DNA of 64,000 nucleotides from Oscillospiraceae bacterium. Its GTDB lineage: Bacteria > Bacillota > Clostridia > Oscillospirales > Oscillospiraceae. Numbering within the stretch: position 1 is the first letter of the stretch; the number at the start of each line of letters is the position of its first letter. The translations under genes were made by a program, and so were the position numbers. Shown here piece after piece: positions 1 through 7,358 of this stretch. The DNA lies in NCBI GenBank assembly GCA_009780175.1, contig WRAO01000001.1, forward strand, positions 62,001 through 126,000. Reading direction: 5' to 3'. The notes under the pieces were generated by a model. The model made no database searches. It was not told where the DNA came from and saw only the letters and a program-made list of their open reading frames with translations.

Positions 1-261
1 TTCCGGAAACCACAGGAGCATGGATAGGCCGACTGCCAGCATAAATACTCCTGCGAACATCCAGAAGTAGAGCCATTTTTTTGGCTGCGGTTCTCCGATT
101 TTTTCCATCCATAGGTGATCCCAGATCAGCATACCCATCAGTGCGGATAGCAGCAGGCTTTGTACGGCAATGAGCATGGTGCCGGTGACTACGAAATAGA
201 AAATCGTGGCTACGATGCCGAAGCCGAATATGAGTGTGCCGAATTGGAGGACTCTTTTCAT
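1..261 (-). CDS. Small membrane protein, 3' part cut by window edge
   Basis: An open frame starts with ATG at 261 and runs without a stop to base 1, giving 87 visible residues. The start follows a clean GAGGAG site about 9 bases upstream. The visible protein begins MKRVLQFGTLIFGFG and shows three hydrophobic stretches (about residues 8-28, 29-46 and 64-85), so it is an integral membrane protein. The segment between the second and third stretches is short and charged (WMEKIGEPQPKKW). It lies 24 bases downstream of the acetyltransferase on the same strand and is probably the last or next gene of that operon. I do not recognise the family and the C-terminus is unseen. Confidence 0.7.
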   Translation of the reverse strand, partial: MKRVLQFGTLIFGFGIVATIFYFVVTGTMLIAVQSLLLSALMGMLIWDHLWMEKIGEPQPKKWLYFWMFAGVFMLAVGLSMLLWFPE

Positions 262-285
262 TGCGGTCTTCTCCTCTTCCCTTTT

Positions 286-768
286 CTAATACAGTTCTTT
301 GCGCATGAGCCATTCTTCGTCTTTGTCTTTGACGATCTCGTAGCCCAGCCGCTGATAAAATCGGCAGGCGGGGTTTGCTTTTTGGACGGCGAGCGAAGTG
401 TGCGTATACCCTTTCGCGCGCAGCTGGGCAAAGAGATGCGCCATTAAGTCCGCGCCGACGCCTTGGTTTCTGTATTCGGGGAGGACGGAGATGGCGAGTT
501 CCGGGGTTTCGGCGTCTATGTGGCCGAAGGCGGGGATGACGCGGGTCCAGGCTATGCCGATTATGACGCCGTCTTGTTCGGCGACGGAGGCGAGGTCGCC
601 GGGGGTGTTTTGGGGGTCGAAGCGGTCGATGTAGAGGTGGACTTCCGGCTGGAAGATCACTTCGTAGGGGATGGGCTCCGTGCCGGGTGGTTGGAAGACG
701 GCTCCGTAGAGGAATTGCTCCAACAGCGGGTGGTCGGCTTCGGTGAGGGGTCTTATGGTTCTGCTCAT
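286..768 (-). CDS. GNAT-family N-acetyltransferase
   Basis: This 160-residue protein has the single GNAT fold. The acetyl-CoA binding motif A is visible near the middle (VLPEYRNQGVGADLM, the R/Q-x-x-G-x-G/A signature), followed by a late beta-strand/helix segment ending in FYQRLGYEIV, which is typical of the family C-terminus. It would transfer an acetyl group from acetyl-CoA to an amine; the substrate cannot be read from sequence. Its ATG overlaps the stop of cinA by four bases (ATGA), so the two are translationally coupled. Confidence 0.85.
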   Translation of the reverse strand: MSRTIRPLTEADHPLLEQFLYGAVFQPPGTEPIPYEVIFQPEVHLYIDRFDPQNTPGDLASVAEQDGVIIGIAWTRVIPAFGHIDAETPELAISVLPEYRNQGVGADLMAHLFAQLRAKGYTHTSLAVQKANPACRFYQRLGYEIVKDKDEEWLMRKELY

Positions 769-2027
769 TGCGGGGGCTCCTTTAGGCCAGCTAGGTATCG
801 CCGCACCATGTCTAGGGCGTGGTGGGCGGCCAGGGTACGGATGCGGGTTCTGTCTGTGCCGAGGTTGAGGCGGCGGACAAGTGTCTTGTCTGGCGTTGCC
901 AGCGCGACGAAGACCGTGCCGACCGGCTTCTCCTCCGTGCCGCCGCCCGGTCCGGCGATGCCGGTGATGCCGATGCCGAAATCGGCCCCCAGGCGTGTGC
1001 GGACGCCTTCCGCCATCGCTCTGGCTACGGGGTCGCTGACGGCACCGTTTGCGGCGATCAGATGGGCTTCGACGCCGAGGAGGTCGGTTTTGACTTCGTT
1101 GGCATAGGCGACTACGCCGCCCAGAAACGCGGCGGACGCGCCAGGGAGGTCTGTGAGGCGTTTGGAGAGGAGGCCGCCGGTGCAGGACTCGGCGGTGGCG
1201 ATGGTCTTTTGGTGGTCGAGCAGGCGTTTTAGCACGCAGGCTTCTAGGCTGTCGATGTCGATGCCGTAGATTACTTCGCCGAGGGTTTCTTGTACTTGGC
1301 GGAGCACCGGGGCCATCAGGCGTTCGGCCTCTTCCCTGTTTTCCGCTTTGGCGGTGAGGCGCAGCATGACTTCGCCGAGTTTGGTGTAGGGAGCCAGAGT
1401 GGGATTCTGGAGCCCTTGCATCAGGCCTTGCAATCGCTCTTCCACTGCGCTTTCGCCGAGGCCGAAGATGTGGATGTTGTGGGAGATGATTTCCGCGTCA
1501 CTCAAAGCGCTCAGATAGGGTTCGGCACCGCTTTGGAACATGCCTCTGCATTCTCTGGGCGGGCCGGGGAGCATAATCACGTGTTTTCCATCCGCAAAGA
1601 AGGCGCAGCCGGGGGCTGTGCCGAAGTTGTTTCGCAGGATGGTGCAGCCCTCCGGGAAATGGGCTTGGCGCAGATTATTTTCTGTCATTTTGACGCCGGG
1701 CAGACGTTTTTCGAAATAGGCTCTGATCTCGGCGCCGATGTCTTCGTGGTAGACCAGTTCTTTGCCGAAGCAGGCGGCTAGGATTTCTTTGGTGAGGTCG
1801 TCGTAGGTGGGGCCGAGGCCGCCGGTGGTGATGATGATATCGGCCCGACCGCAGGCGATCTCTACGGCTTGGCGGAGGCGGTCTGGGTTATCGCCCACCA
1901 CGGTGTGGTAGTAGACGCCGATACCGAGGCCGGAGAGGCGTTCGGAGATGTCTCTCGCGTTGGTGTTGACCACGTTGCCGAGCAGGAGTTCGGTGCCGAT
2001 TGCGATGATTTCTGTGCTGTGGGACAT
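765..2027 (-). CDS. cinA: CinA-like protein (MoCF-type domain plus nicotinamide-nucleotide amidase domain)
   Basis: This 420-residue protein has the normal CinA two-domain layout. The N-terminal half is the molybdopterin-binding-like fold, with GTELLLGNVVNTNA at the start and TTGGLGPTYDDLTKE around residue 67. The C-terminal third is the CinA/PncC amidase domain, with TAESCTGG near residue 270 and GITGIAGPGGG further on. In characterised relatives this domain deamidates NMN for pyridine-nucleotide recycling, and the N-terminal part has ADP-ribose pyrophosphatase activity. AAGGAG lies 10 bases before the ATG. A paired TGAG-N4-CTCA dyad sits directly upstream of the ribosome binding site. The downstream acetyltransferase overlaps by four bases. 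Confidence 0.95.
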   Translation of the reverse strand: MSHSTEIIAIGTELLLGNVVNTNARDISERLSGLGIGVYYHTVVGDNPDRLRQAVEIACGRADIIITTGGLGPTYDDLTKEILAACFGKELVYHEDIGAEIRAYFEKRLPGVKMTENNLRQAHFPEGCTILRNNFGTAPGCAFFADGKHVIMLPGPPRECRGMFQSGAEPYLSALSDAEIISHNIHIFGLGESAVEERLQGLMQGLQNPTLAPYTKLGEVMLRLTAKAENREEAERLMAPVLRQVQETLGEVIYGIDIDSLEACVLKRLLDHQKTIATAESCTGGLLSKRLTDLPGASAAFLGGVVAYANEVKTDLLGVEAHLIAANGAVSDPVARAMAEGVRTRLGADFGIGITGIAGPGGGTEEKPVGTVFVALATPDKTLVRRLNLGTDRTRIRTLAAHHALDMVRRYLAGLKEPPQ

Positions 2028-2045
2028 AGATGGATCGCTCCTTTT

Positions 2046-2091
2046 TGAGTGTGCTCATGATTTCCGTTGCTCAATTGTTTGAGTTTGCTTA
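2046..2091. repeat. Paired dyad TGAG-N4-CTCA, copy 1
   Basis: Two half-sites occur: TGAGTGTGCTCA at 2046-2057 and TGAGTTTGCTTA at 2080-2091, spaced 34 bases start to start. The distal one overlaps the stop codon of the kinase gene and the proximal one abuts the AAAAAGGAGC ribosome-binding region of cinA. A small CTCAA/TTGAG hairpin lies between them. Four similar arrangements occur in the window. Confidence 0.55.
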
Positions 2092-2709
2092 AAATGAAAA
2101 ATCGCACTGACTCTCGATGTCAAAATGGGAAAAGTACTGTTTTTCCAAGGGGATCCACTCGGTTTTGAATCGTTCTAATAGGATCTCCCCGTCTCGCTCT
2201 GCTATGCGTCTCAGTTGTTCGGCTTTGGGGGTGGTGAGGAAGAGTTTGAGGTGGTAGGCGTCCGCGAGTGCGGGGTGTAGGCTGTAGGTGCCTTCTATGA
2301 TGTTAAGCTGTTTTGGGGGCACGGTAATTGCGGAGTCGAAGTCGGAGATTTGGCAGTTGTAGGGGCGGTAGGTGACGGGGTTTCCTGCTGTTAGAGGTGT
2401 CAGGACTTCCGCTTGGAAGCGTTCGTAATCTATGTTGCCGCCCGGTTCTGTGAGGCGCGCTTCGGTTCGGAGGGTCGGGGGCAAAAAGAAGTGATCCATG
2501 GGGAAGATGTTGCAGTCGTAAGTCTGCTGGAGGGCTCTGGTGAGGGTGGTTTTGCCGCTGGCGCAGGGGCCGTCGATGGCGAGTAGGACTTTGGGGTGGG
2601 TGTGGAGTAGTTCTTGGATTCTGACGTGCAGGGGCGAACTGTGTTCGCCCGCCGTTACCCAATGCACATCAGCGGGCGCACACTGTGCGCCCCTACGTGT
2701 GTTTTCCAT
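2089..2709 (-). CDS. Uridine kinase-like P-loop nucleoside kinase
   Basis: The recognisable kinase begins at about residue 40 with the Walker A segment AIDGPCASGKTTLTRAL, followed by IFPMDHFFLPP, which matches the Asp/His nucleoside-binding segment of uridine kinase and phosphoribulokinase-type enzymes. A later IIEGTYSLHP and a C-terminal arginine-rich lid (LRRIAERDG) also fit. It should phosphorylate a nucleoside or small hydroxyl substrate with ATP; which one is unknown. The ATG overlaps the thiI stop by one base (TGATG), supporting coupling and this start. Oddly, most of the first 28 or so residues are encoded by a palindromic repeat doublet (2627-2697), so the mature N-terminus is either a repeat-derived extension or translation begins at a weaker internal codon. 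Confidence 0.8.
   Translation of the reverse strand: MENTRRGAQCAPADVHWVTAGEHSSPLHVRIQELLHTHPKVLLAIDGPCASGKTTLTRALQQTYDCNIFPMDHFFLPPTLRTEARLTEPGGNIDYERFQAEVLTPLTAGNPVTYRPYNCQISDFDSAITVPPKQLNIIEGTYSLHPALADAYHLKLFLTTPKAEQLRRIAERDGEILLERFKTEWIPLEKQYFSHFDIESQCDFSF
2627..2697. repeat. REPIN-like doublet of the TGTAGGGGCG palindrome, inside a coding region
   Basis: The 71-base element contains two hairpins in inverted orientation. Hairpin 1 is GGGCGAAC/GTTCGCCC at 2632-2650 with a 3-base loop, and hairpin 2 is GGGCGCACA/TGTGCGCCC at 2674-2692. The outer ends, TGCAGGGGCG and CGCCCCTACG, form terminal inverted repeats. About 23 unpaired bases separate the hairpins. It is in frame in the 5' part of the kinase gene. 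Confidence 0.75.
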
Positions 2710-3875
2710 CAGACCCGCACCTGTTCAATGCCGGCCAGGGCATTTTCTACGAGGGCTTCGATGTCTAGTTCGGCTTCGGCCGCCGCTACTTCGTGCAGTT
2801 TGGGGCGGGTTTTGGGGCGGCGGGGGGTGAATACGGTGCAGCAGTCTTCGAAGGGCAGAATGGAGGTTTCGAAGGTGCCGATTTTTCGGGCAATGCGGAC
2901 GATTTCTTCTTTGTCCATACCGACGACGGGTCTGAGGACGGGGATCTTGATACAGGCCTCTGTCGCGGCCATGGCTTCCATCGTCTGGCTTGCGACTTGA
3001 CCGAGGCTTTCGCCGGTGACGATGGCTTTGCAGTCGTATTTATCTGCGATTCGTTCGGCGATGCGCATCATGAAGCGGCGCATGACGATCGTAAAGTATT
3101 CCTCGGGGCAGACTTTGCGCATTTCTTGTTGGATTTCAGTGAAGGGGACGATTACTACGGCCAGATCGCCGCAGTAAGGGGTGAGTTCTTTGGCTAGGGT
3201 CAGCACCTTTTCTTTGGCTTGCTCGGAGGTATAGGGGAAGGAGAAGAAGTGGACGGGGATGATGGAGATGCCGCGCTTCGCGATCATATAAGTCGCGACG
3301 GGGCTGTCGATGCCGCCGGAGAGGAGTGAGATTGCCCGACCGTTTGAGCCGACGGGCATCCCCCCCGCTCCCTGCACTGGGGCGGCGTGGACGTAGGCAC
3401 CGTAGTCTCTGACTTCGAGGGTGACTGTGAGTTCGGGCGTGTGGACGTCTACGGCGACGTCGGGGAAGGCCTCGTTGAGGAGGCCGCCGACGTATTGGCT
3501 TAGCTCTATGGAGGTCATGGGGAAGCGCTTGTCGGCGCGTTTGGATTCGACTTTGAAGGATTTCGCTTTGGCAAATTCGTCTTTGAGGTAGGTTTTGGCG
3601 AGCTCGAACATGGCGTCCGCGTCTTTTTCGCAGGCGGCGGCGCGGGAGATGGAGGTTATGCCGAATACGCACCGCAAGGCCTCGAAGGCGGCGGCTGTGT
3701 CGCTGGATTCGGTTTTTGGCTCTACGTAGACGGTGGATTGGGCGGTGTAGATTTTGAAGTCTCCGAGTTGCTTGAGGCGGCGGCTAATGTTGGATTCCAG
3801 CCTTTGCTCGAAGTGGCGGCGGTTGAGGCCTTTTAGGGCGAGTTCGCCGTGTTTTAGGAGGATGATGTCTTGCAC
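2709..3875 (-). CDS. thiI: tRNA 4-thiouridine synthase (tRNA sulfurtransferase)
   Basis: This 388-residue protein matches the short Gram-positive ThiI form: an N-terminal ferredoxin-like/THUMP region (about residues 1-165) for tRNA binding, then the PP-loop ATP pyrophosphatase domain starting at LLSGGIDSPVA near residue 185. The C-terminal rhodanese domain of the E. coli enzyme is absent, so sulfur is probably taken directly from a partner cysteine desulfurase; none is encoded nearby. It makes s4U at position 8 of tRNA. Translation starts at GTG, 7 bases after AAGGAG. A paired dyad lies just upstream, and the kinase gene overlaps its stop by one base. Confidence 0.95.
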   Translation of the reverse strand: MQDIILLKHGELALKGLNRRHFEQRLESNISRRLKQLGDFKIYTAQSTVYVEPKTESSDTAAAFEALRCVFGITSISRAAACEKDADAMFELAKTYLKDEFAKAKSFKVESKRADKRFPMTSIELSQYVGGLLNEAFPDVAVDVHTPELTVTLEVRDYGAYVHAAPVQGAGGMPVGSNGRAISLLSGGIDSPVATYMIAKRGISIIPVHFFSFPYTSEQAKEKVLTLAKELTPYCGDLAVVIVPFTEIQQEMRKVCPEEYFTIVMRRFMMRIAERIADKYDCKAIVTGESLGQVASQTMEAMAATEACIKIPVLRPVVGMDKEEIVRIARKIGTFETSILPFEDCCTVFTPRRPKTRPKLHEVAAAEAELDIEALVENALAGIEQVRV

Positions 3876-3890
3876 GTAGAGGCTCCTTTT

Positions 3891-3946
3891 TGAGTGTACT
3901 CATTTATTTTATTTTCGTTTTATTGCTCGTTTGTTGAGTTTGCTCT
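3891..3946. repeat. Paired dyad TGAG-N4-CTCA, copy 2
   Basis: TGAGTGTACTCA (a perfect dyad) lies at 3891-3902 and TGAGTTTGCTCT at 3935-3946, spaced 44 bases. As at cinA, the proximal half-site directly precedes the ribosome-binding region of the downstream gene, thiI. Confidence 0.55.
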
Positions 3947-3964
3947 TTCTTTGTTATGCGTGCG

Positions 3965-4180
3965 CTATAGGGTTATTTTTATGAGCCTGCGGGCTCTTCG
4001 CTTCGTTTCGCCGAAGGCGACCTACTTTTTGTCTCGACAAAAAGTAGGCAAAAACGATTCAAGAGAAACTGCGTTTCTCTTAAAGATCTCTTCCTTTTGA
4101 CTTTGCGCTCGTGATCGTTCAAGTCGTGTGGTTCCGCCTGCCGGCGGAGGGGGTATCGCTTTCGGGCGTGGGGATTGTTG
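3965..4180. repeat. Dispersed hairpin-rich element, copy A
   Basis: This fills most of the 367-base gap between two minus-strand genes. It starts CTATAGGGTTATTTTT and carries ordered hairpins: TCGCC/GGCGA at 4008-4020, a perfect 13-base inverted repeat at 4021-4048 (CCTACTTTTTGTC paired with GACAAAAAGTAGG), and AAGAGAAAC/GTTTCTCTT at 4061-4081. The later part (TGTGGTTCCGCCTGCCGGCG, then TCGCTTTCGGGCGTG) is shared with copy D at 43.9 kb. No coding potential was seen. The right boundary is uncertain. Confidence 0.65.
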
Positions 4181-4212
4181 TGCTGTGTGTTGATTGAATG
4201 TACGATGCTTTT

Positions 4213-4237
4213 TGTAGGGGCGCACATTGTGCGCCGA
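4213..4237. repeat. TGTAGGGGCG palindrome, singlet
   Basis: TGTAGGGGCGCACATTGTGC followed by GCC forms an 8-base-pair stem with a one-base centre (4219-4235). It lies directly downstream of the acetyltransferase stop codon on the minus strand, where it may also act as a 3' mRNA hairpin. Confidence 0.65.
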
Positions 4238-4242
4238 TTTCA

Positions 4243-4662
4243 TTACAGCACCTTCATCATAAACATCTCCTGCGGTTGCTCCATTGGGGTGTGGTCTAGG
4301 AAGAGGGCGCCTTTTTCGATATAGCCGAGGGCTCTGTAGAAGTGTTGGGCGGGTTCGTTGACTTGTGTGGAGGTCAGGACCAGTTTATATCCTAGTGCGC
4401 GCATTTCGGCTTCCCATTGCAGCATCGCTTGTTTGCCGAAGCCTTTTCTTTGGTGGGCTTCTTCTAGGTGGATGAGGGTTAGGAAAGGGGTGTTGTCCCA
4501 GAAGAGGTTGTATCTCAGGATACCGATAGGTTTGTGGTCGGCGGTGATGATGTAGGCGCGGTTATCTCGGATTTTTCGGTCGAACTCGTTTTCGTGCATA
4601 TAGGCGTCTAGTGTGAACCAGAAGGAGCGGTCTTGTTCGGAGGCATGGCGAAGTTTTAACAT
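4243..4662 (-). CDS. GNAT-family N-acetyltransferase
   Basis: This 139-residue single-domain GNAT protein has the motif A loop HQRKGFGKQAML (Q/R-x-x-G-x-G/A) near residue 72 and the C-terminal FYRALGYIEKGALF segment. The N-terminal MLKLRHASEQDRSFWF is the usual first strand and helix of the fold. The substrate is unknown. It ends a three-gene run (comM, DUF2500-like gene, this gene) with short gaps, and is separated from thiI by a repeat-filled spacer. Confidence 0.85.
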   Translation of the reverse strand: MLKLRHASEQDRSFWFTLDAYMHENEFDRKIRDNRAYIITADHKPIGILRYNLFWDNTPFLTLIHLEEAHQRKGFGKQAMLQWEAEMRALGYKLVLTSTQVNEPAQHFYRALGYIEKGALFLDHTPMEQPQEMFMMKVL

Positions 4663-4671
4663 GGTTTCACC

Positions 4672-5034
4672 TCACGAAACTATAGTTTCTCTCTTTGCGG
4701 AAACTGTGGTCCGGAAACTGATATAGCGGATTCCCTGTGCTGTAAGAACGCCGGTATCCCCCACAGCAAGCTGCTTATGCCTTTCGCGTGGGACAAAGAA
4801 CTTTTTTCTGCCGCTGTTTGGGAGCAATTCGAATGTAATATACCGTTCTCGACTGAGGTTTAAAAGCACTTTCTGGTGGCTGCGAACAATCTTACCGCTA
4901 TTTCTATCATCTATCGCTATAATCTGCGCCTCCGTAGAGACTTGGGGTTTGGATCTGCTGCATATCCATTGTACGGTGGGCCAGAGGATGGCAATGCCGA
5001 TAAACAGTATCCATATGTAGAAGAAACTATCCAT
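4672..5034 (-). CDS. DUF2500-like membrane-anchored protein
   Basis: A 120-residue protein with one N-terminal transmembrane segment (residues 4-24) followed by a soluble beta-rich domain. The pattern TEAQIIAIDDR ... YITFELLPNSGRKKFFVPRE ... LAVGDTGVLTAQGIRYISF resembles the DUF2500 family (YhhM-like): a strand with an internal 'Y-V/I-T-F' core and a terminal 'G-x-G-x-L-x-x-Q-G' turn. Function is unknown in that family. It sits between comM and an acetyltransferase on the same strand, 23 bases downstream of comM. Confidence 0.65.
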   Translation of the reverse strand: MDSFFYIWILFIGIAILWPTVQWICSRSKPQVSTEAQIIAIDDRNSGKIVRSHQKVLLNLSRERYITFELLPNSGRKKFFVPRERHKQLAVGDTGVLTAQGIRYISFRTTVSAKRETIVS

Positions 5035-5057
5035 GAGTCAGCCCCTGCCTTTCCTGT

Positions 5058-6587
5058 TTAGCCGCCTCTGAAATCGTAGGTCCGGTATTGGATCGCTTCG
5101 GCTAGGTGGGCGGCGGTGAGTTTTTCGCTGCCGTCTAGGTCGGCGATGGTTCGGGCTACGCGGAGGATGCGGTCGTGGCTTCTCGCGGTTAGGCCGAGAC
5201 GGTCGAAGGCGCCGCGCATGATTTTGTCAGCGTCTTGGTCCAGTTCGCAGTGGGCTTTGAGCTCAGATTGGCCCATCTGGGCGTTGCAGGCGAGGCCGGA
5301 TGTTTTGTAGCGCGTCCGCTGGATGGCGCGGGCCTCGTTGACGCGTGCGCGGATGGTCGCGGAGGATTCGGCGGGGGTGTAGACGCGGAGTTCGTCGTAT
5401 TCGAGTGCGGGGACTTCTAGCTCGAGGTCCAGCCTGTCCAGCAGGGGGCCGGAGAGGCGACTGTGGTAGGTGGTGACGCTCGGCTCCGTGCATTGGCAGC
5501 GGCCCGAGCTGTGACCGTACCAGCCGCATTTGCAGGGGTTCATGGCGCAGACCAGCATGAAACGGCTCGGATAGACCACGGTTCCGGATACGCGGGAGAT
5601 GGTGACTTGACCGTCTTCCAAAGGCTGACGCAAGGTTTCTAGCACTTGCTTGCCGAACTCGGGGAACTCGTCTAGGAATAGGATACCGTTGTGGGCGAGG
5701 GATATCTCTCCCGGCTTCGGGCTGGACGTCCCCCCTGTCATAGCTGGAGCGGAAACGGTATGGTGTGGAGAGCGGAAGGGGCGGTCGGAGACGAGGGGTT
5801 GATTGCGGCCGGTGAGACCGGCGACGGAGTGGACCTCGGTGGTCGCTAAAACCTCTTCCCTGCTCATCTCGGGCAGGATGGACGGCAGGCGTTTTGCCAG
5901 CATACTCTTCCCCGCACCCGGCGGCCCGACGAGGAGGATATTGTGTCCTCCCGCGGCGGCGACTTCTAGAGCGCGCTTGACGTGTTCTTGCCCTTTGACT
6001 TCGGCAAAGTCCAGCCCAACCACAGTCTGGGGCGGGATTTCCGGTGCGCTTACTGGCTCGATCTGCTCTTCGCCATTGAGATGGCGGAGCAGTTGGTCGA
6101 TGTGCTCCACCGGATAGACCTTGAGCCCTTCTACAAACGCGGCTTCACCGGCATTCGCGGCGGGCAGGAAAAGGTCCTCTATCCCCAGACGCTTCGCGCC
6201 CATTGCCATGGGCAAAGCCCCCGGAACGGGCCGGAGTTCGCCGCCGAGGCTGAGTTCCCCTAAAAATGCCGCATCGTCCGGGAGATTTCGAATCTCCCCC
6301 GCCGCAGCTAATATCCCCAGGAAGACTGGCAGATCATAGAGCGTGCCGATCTTTTTCTTATCCGCTGGGGCCAGGTTCACTGTGATCCGGCTGACGGGGA
6401 ATCGCAGGTTGCAGTTCTTGATCGCCGCGCGGACGCGTTCGCGGGATTCCTTTACCGCGGCGTCCGGCAAACCCACGATATCAAAGGTGGGGAGTCCGCC
6501 GGAGAGATAGCATTCGATGGAGACCTCATAAGCCGAGAGACCGGTCAGGCCCATGGAGCGTACGTGTTTCACCATATCATATCCCAT
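5058..6587 (-). CDS. comM: YifB/ComM-family Mg-chelatase-like AAA+ ATPase
   Basis: This 509-residue protein has the full three-part ComM layout: an N-terminal Lon-protease-like ChlI domain (GLPTFDIVGLPDAAVKESRE), a central AAA+ module with Walker A VGPPGAGKSML near residue 217 and Walker B ILFLDEFPEF near 300, and the C-terminal Mg-chelatase helical region. A CNPCKCGWYGH/CQC cysteine cluster typical of the family is present. In naturally transformable bacteria ComM is a hexameric helicase that extends branch migration during integration of DNA; in Clostridia its role is unproven. A paired dyad element precedes the gene. Confidence 0.93.
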   Translation of the reverse strand: MGYDMVKHVRSMGLTGLSAYEVSIECYLSGGLPTFDIVGLPDAAVKESRERVRAAIKNCNLRFPVSRITVNLAPADKKKIGTLYDLPVFLGILAAAGEIRNLPDDAAFLGELSLGGELRPVPGALPMAMGAKRLGIEDLFLPAANAGEAAFVEGLKVYPVEHIDQLLRHLNGEEQIEPVSAPEIPPQTVVGLDFAEVKGQEHVKRALEVAAAGGHNILLVGPPGAGKSMLAKRLPSILPEMSREEVLATTEVHSVAGLTGRNQPLVSDRPFRSPHHTVSAPAMTGGTSSPKPGEISLAHNGILFLDEFPEFGKQVLETLRQPLEDGQVTISRVSGTVVYPSRFMLVCAMNPCKCGWYGHSSGRCQCTEPSVTTYHSRLSGPLLDRLDLELEVPALEYDELRVYTPAESSATIRARVNEARAIQRTRYKTSGLACNAQMGQSELKAHCELDQDADKIMRGAFDRLGLTARSHDRILRVARTIADLDGSEKLTAAHLAEAIQYRTYDFRGG

Positions 6588-6614
6588 CCAGTCACCGTCT
6601 TTGGACGGCCGTTT

Positions 6615-6671
6615 TGAGCTTACTCACGAATATGAAAAGCTAAATTCCGCCTTATTTGTCGAGTTCACTCT
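6615..6671. repeat. Paired dyad TGAG-N4-CTCA, copy 3
   Basis: TGAGCTTACTCA lies at 6615-6626 and CGAGTTCACTCT at 6660-6671, spaced 45 bases, in the gap between the isochorismatase-family gene and comM. The arms differ from the other copies but keep GAG-N4-CTC. Confidence 0.5.
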
Positions 6672-6674
6672 TGT

Positions 6675-7226
6675 TTATTTTATCAGCTTCGAAATCGCCT
6701 TGAATTGGTCTGTACCCGCTTCCACGCAGAGTTCGAACAGAATGGCCTCAGCAGTGGTGAGCAACACGCTCTCTTGAACCGCGCGGTGGATACCAATCTC
6801 TTTGTCCAAGGAAGTGCGGGAGCCGATACAGTCGGTGACCAGCACAGGCTGGAAGCCAGCGGCCACCAAATCAATACAGCTTTGGAGGACACAGATATGC
6901 GCTTCCACACCGGTGACGATGACGTTTTTCACGCCGCCGACGCGCAACCGTTCAAATTCGGCTGCGATGGCATCATCTCCCATGGCGCTGAAGGAGCTTT
7001 TGTCAAAAGGCACGCAGTCTCCCGCGGTTTCTTTGATTTCCGGTGCAATCTCGCCCAACCCTTTCGGATACTGGTGCAGGAACACACGGGAGACACCTAA
7101 TATCTTCAGACCTTCCGATAGCATTACATTGCGTTTTACAATTTCCTCTCTCTGATCTATGACGGGGAGTAACCGCTCTTGCAGATCTACAAACAGGGCG
7201 ACGGTTTCTTCTTTTTTAATTCGCAT
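6675..7226 (-). CDS. Isochorismatase-family cysteine hydrolase
   Basis: The start is set at ATG 7226 because GGGAGGA lies 7 bases upstream; the frame stays open further but without a site. The 183-residue protein has the cysteine-hydrolase triad pattern: Asp in VALFVDLQERL (residue 14), Lys in DKSSFSAM, and the nucleophile Cys in VTGVEAHICVLQS. It most resembles the YcaC-like branch rather than true isochorismatase or nicotinamidase, so the substrate is left open. It is transcribed divergently from dpaA with its own good promoter. Confidence 0.88.
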   Translation of the reverse strand: MRIKKEETVALFVDLQERLLPVIDQREEIVKRNVMLSEGLKILGVSRVFLHQYPKGLGEIAPEIKETAGDCVPFDKSSFSAMGDDAIAAEFERLRVGGVKNVIVTGVEAHICVLQSCIDLVAAGFQPVLVTDCIGSRTSLDKEIGIHRAVQESVLLTTAEAILFELCVEAGTDQFKAISKLIK

Positions 7227-7256
7227 ACTTTTTCCTCCCATTGGTATATTTCCCTC

Positions 7257-7285
7257 AGTATACAGGAGTTCGGAGCGAATTACAA
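7257..7285 (-). promoter_or_regulatory. Vegetative-type promoter for the isochorismatase-family gene
   Basis: On the minus strand TTGTAA (7285-7280), a 17-base spacer and TATACT (7262-7257) lie about 30 bases before the start codon. Confidence 0.6.
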
Positions 7286-7358
7286 TGGGCAGAGGCACCC
7301 TGAGGGGTCCCTTTGAATACAATGCCTTGAGCACTTGTTTTCAGTAGGAGGCGCACCC

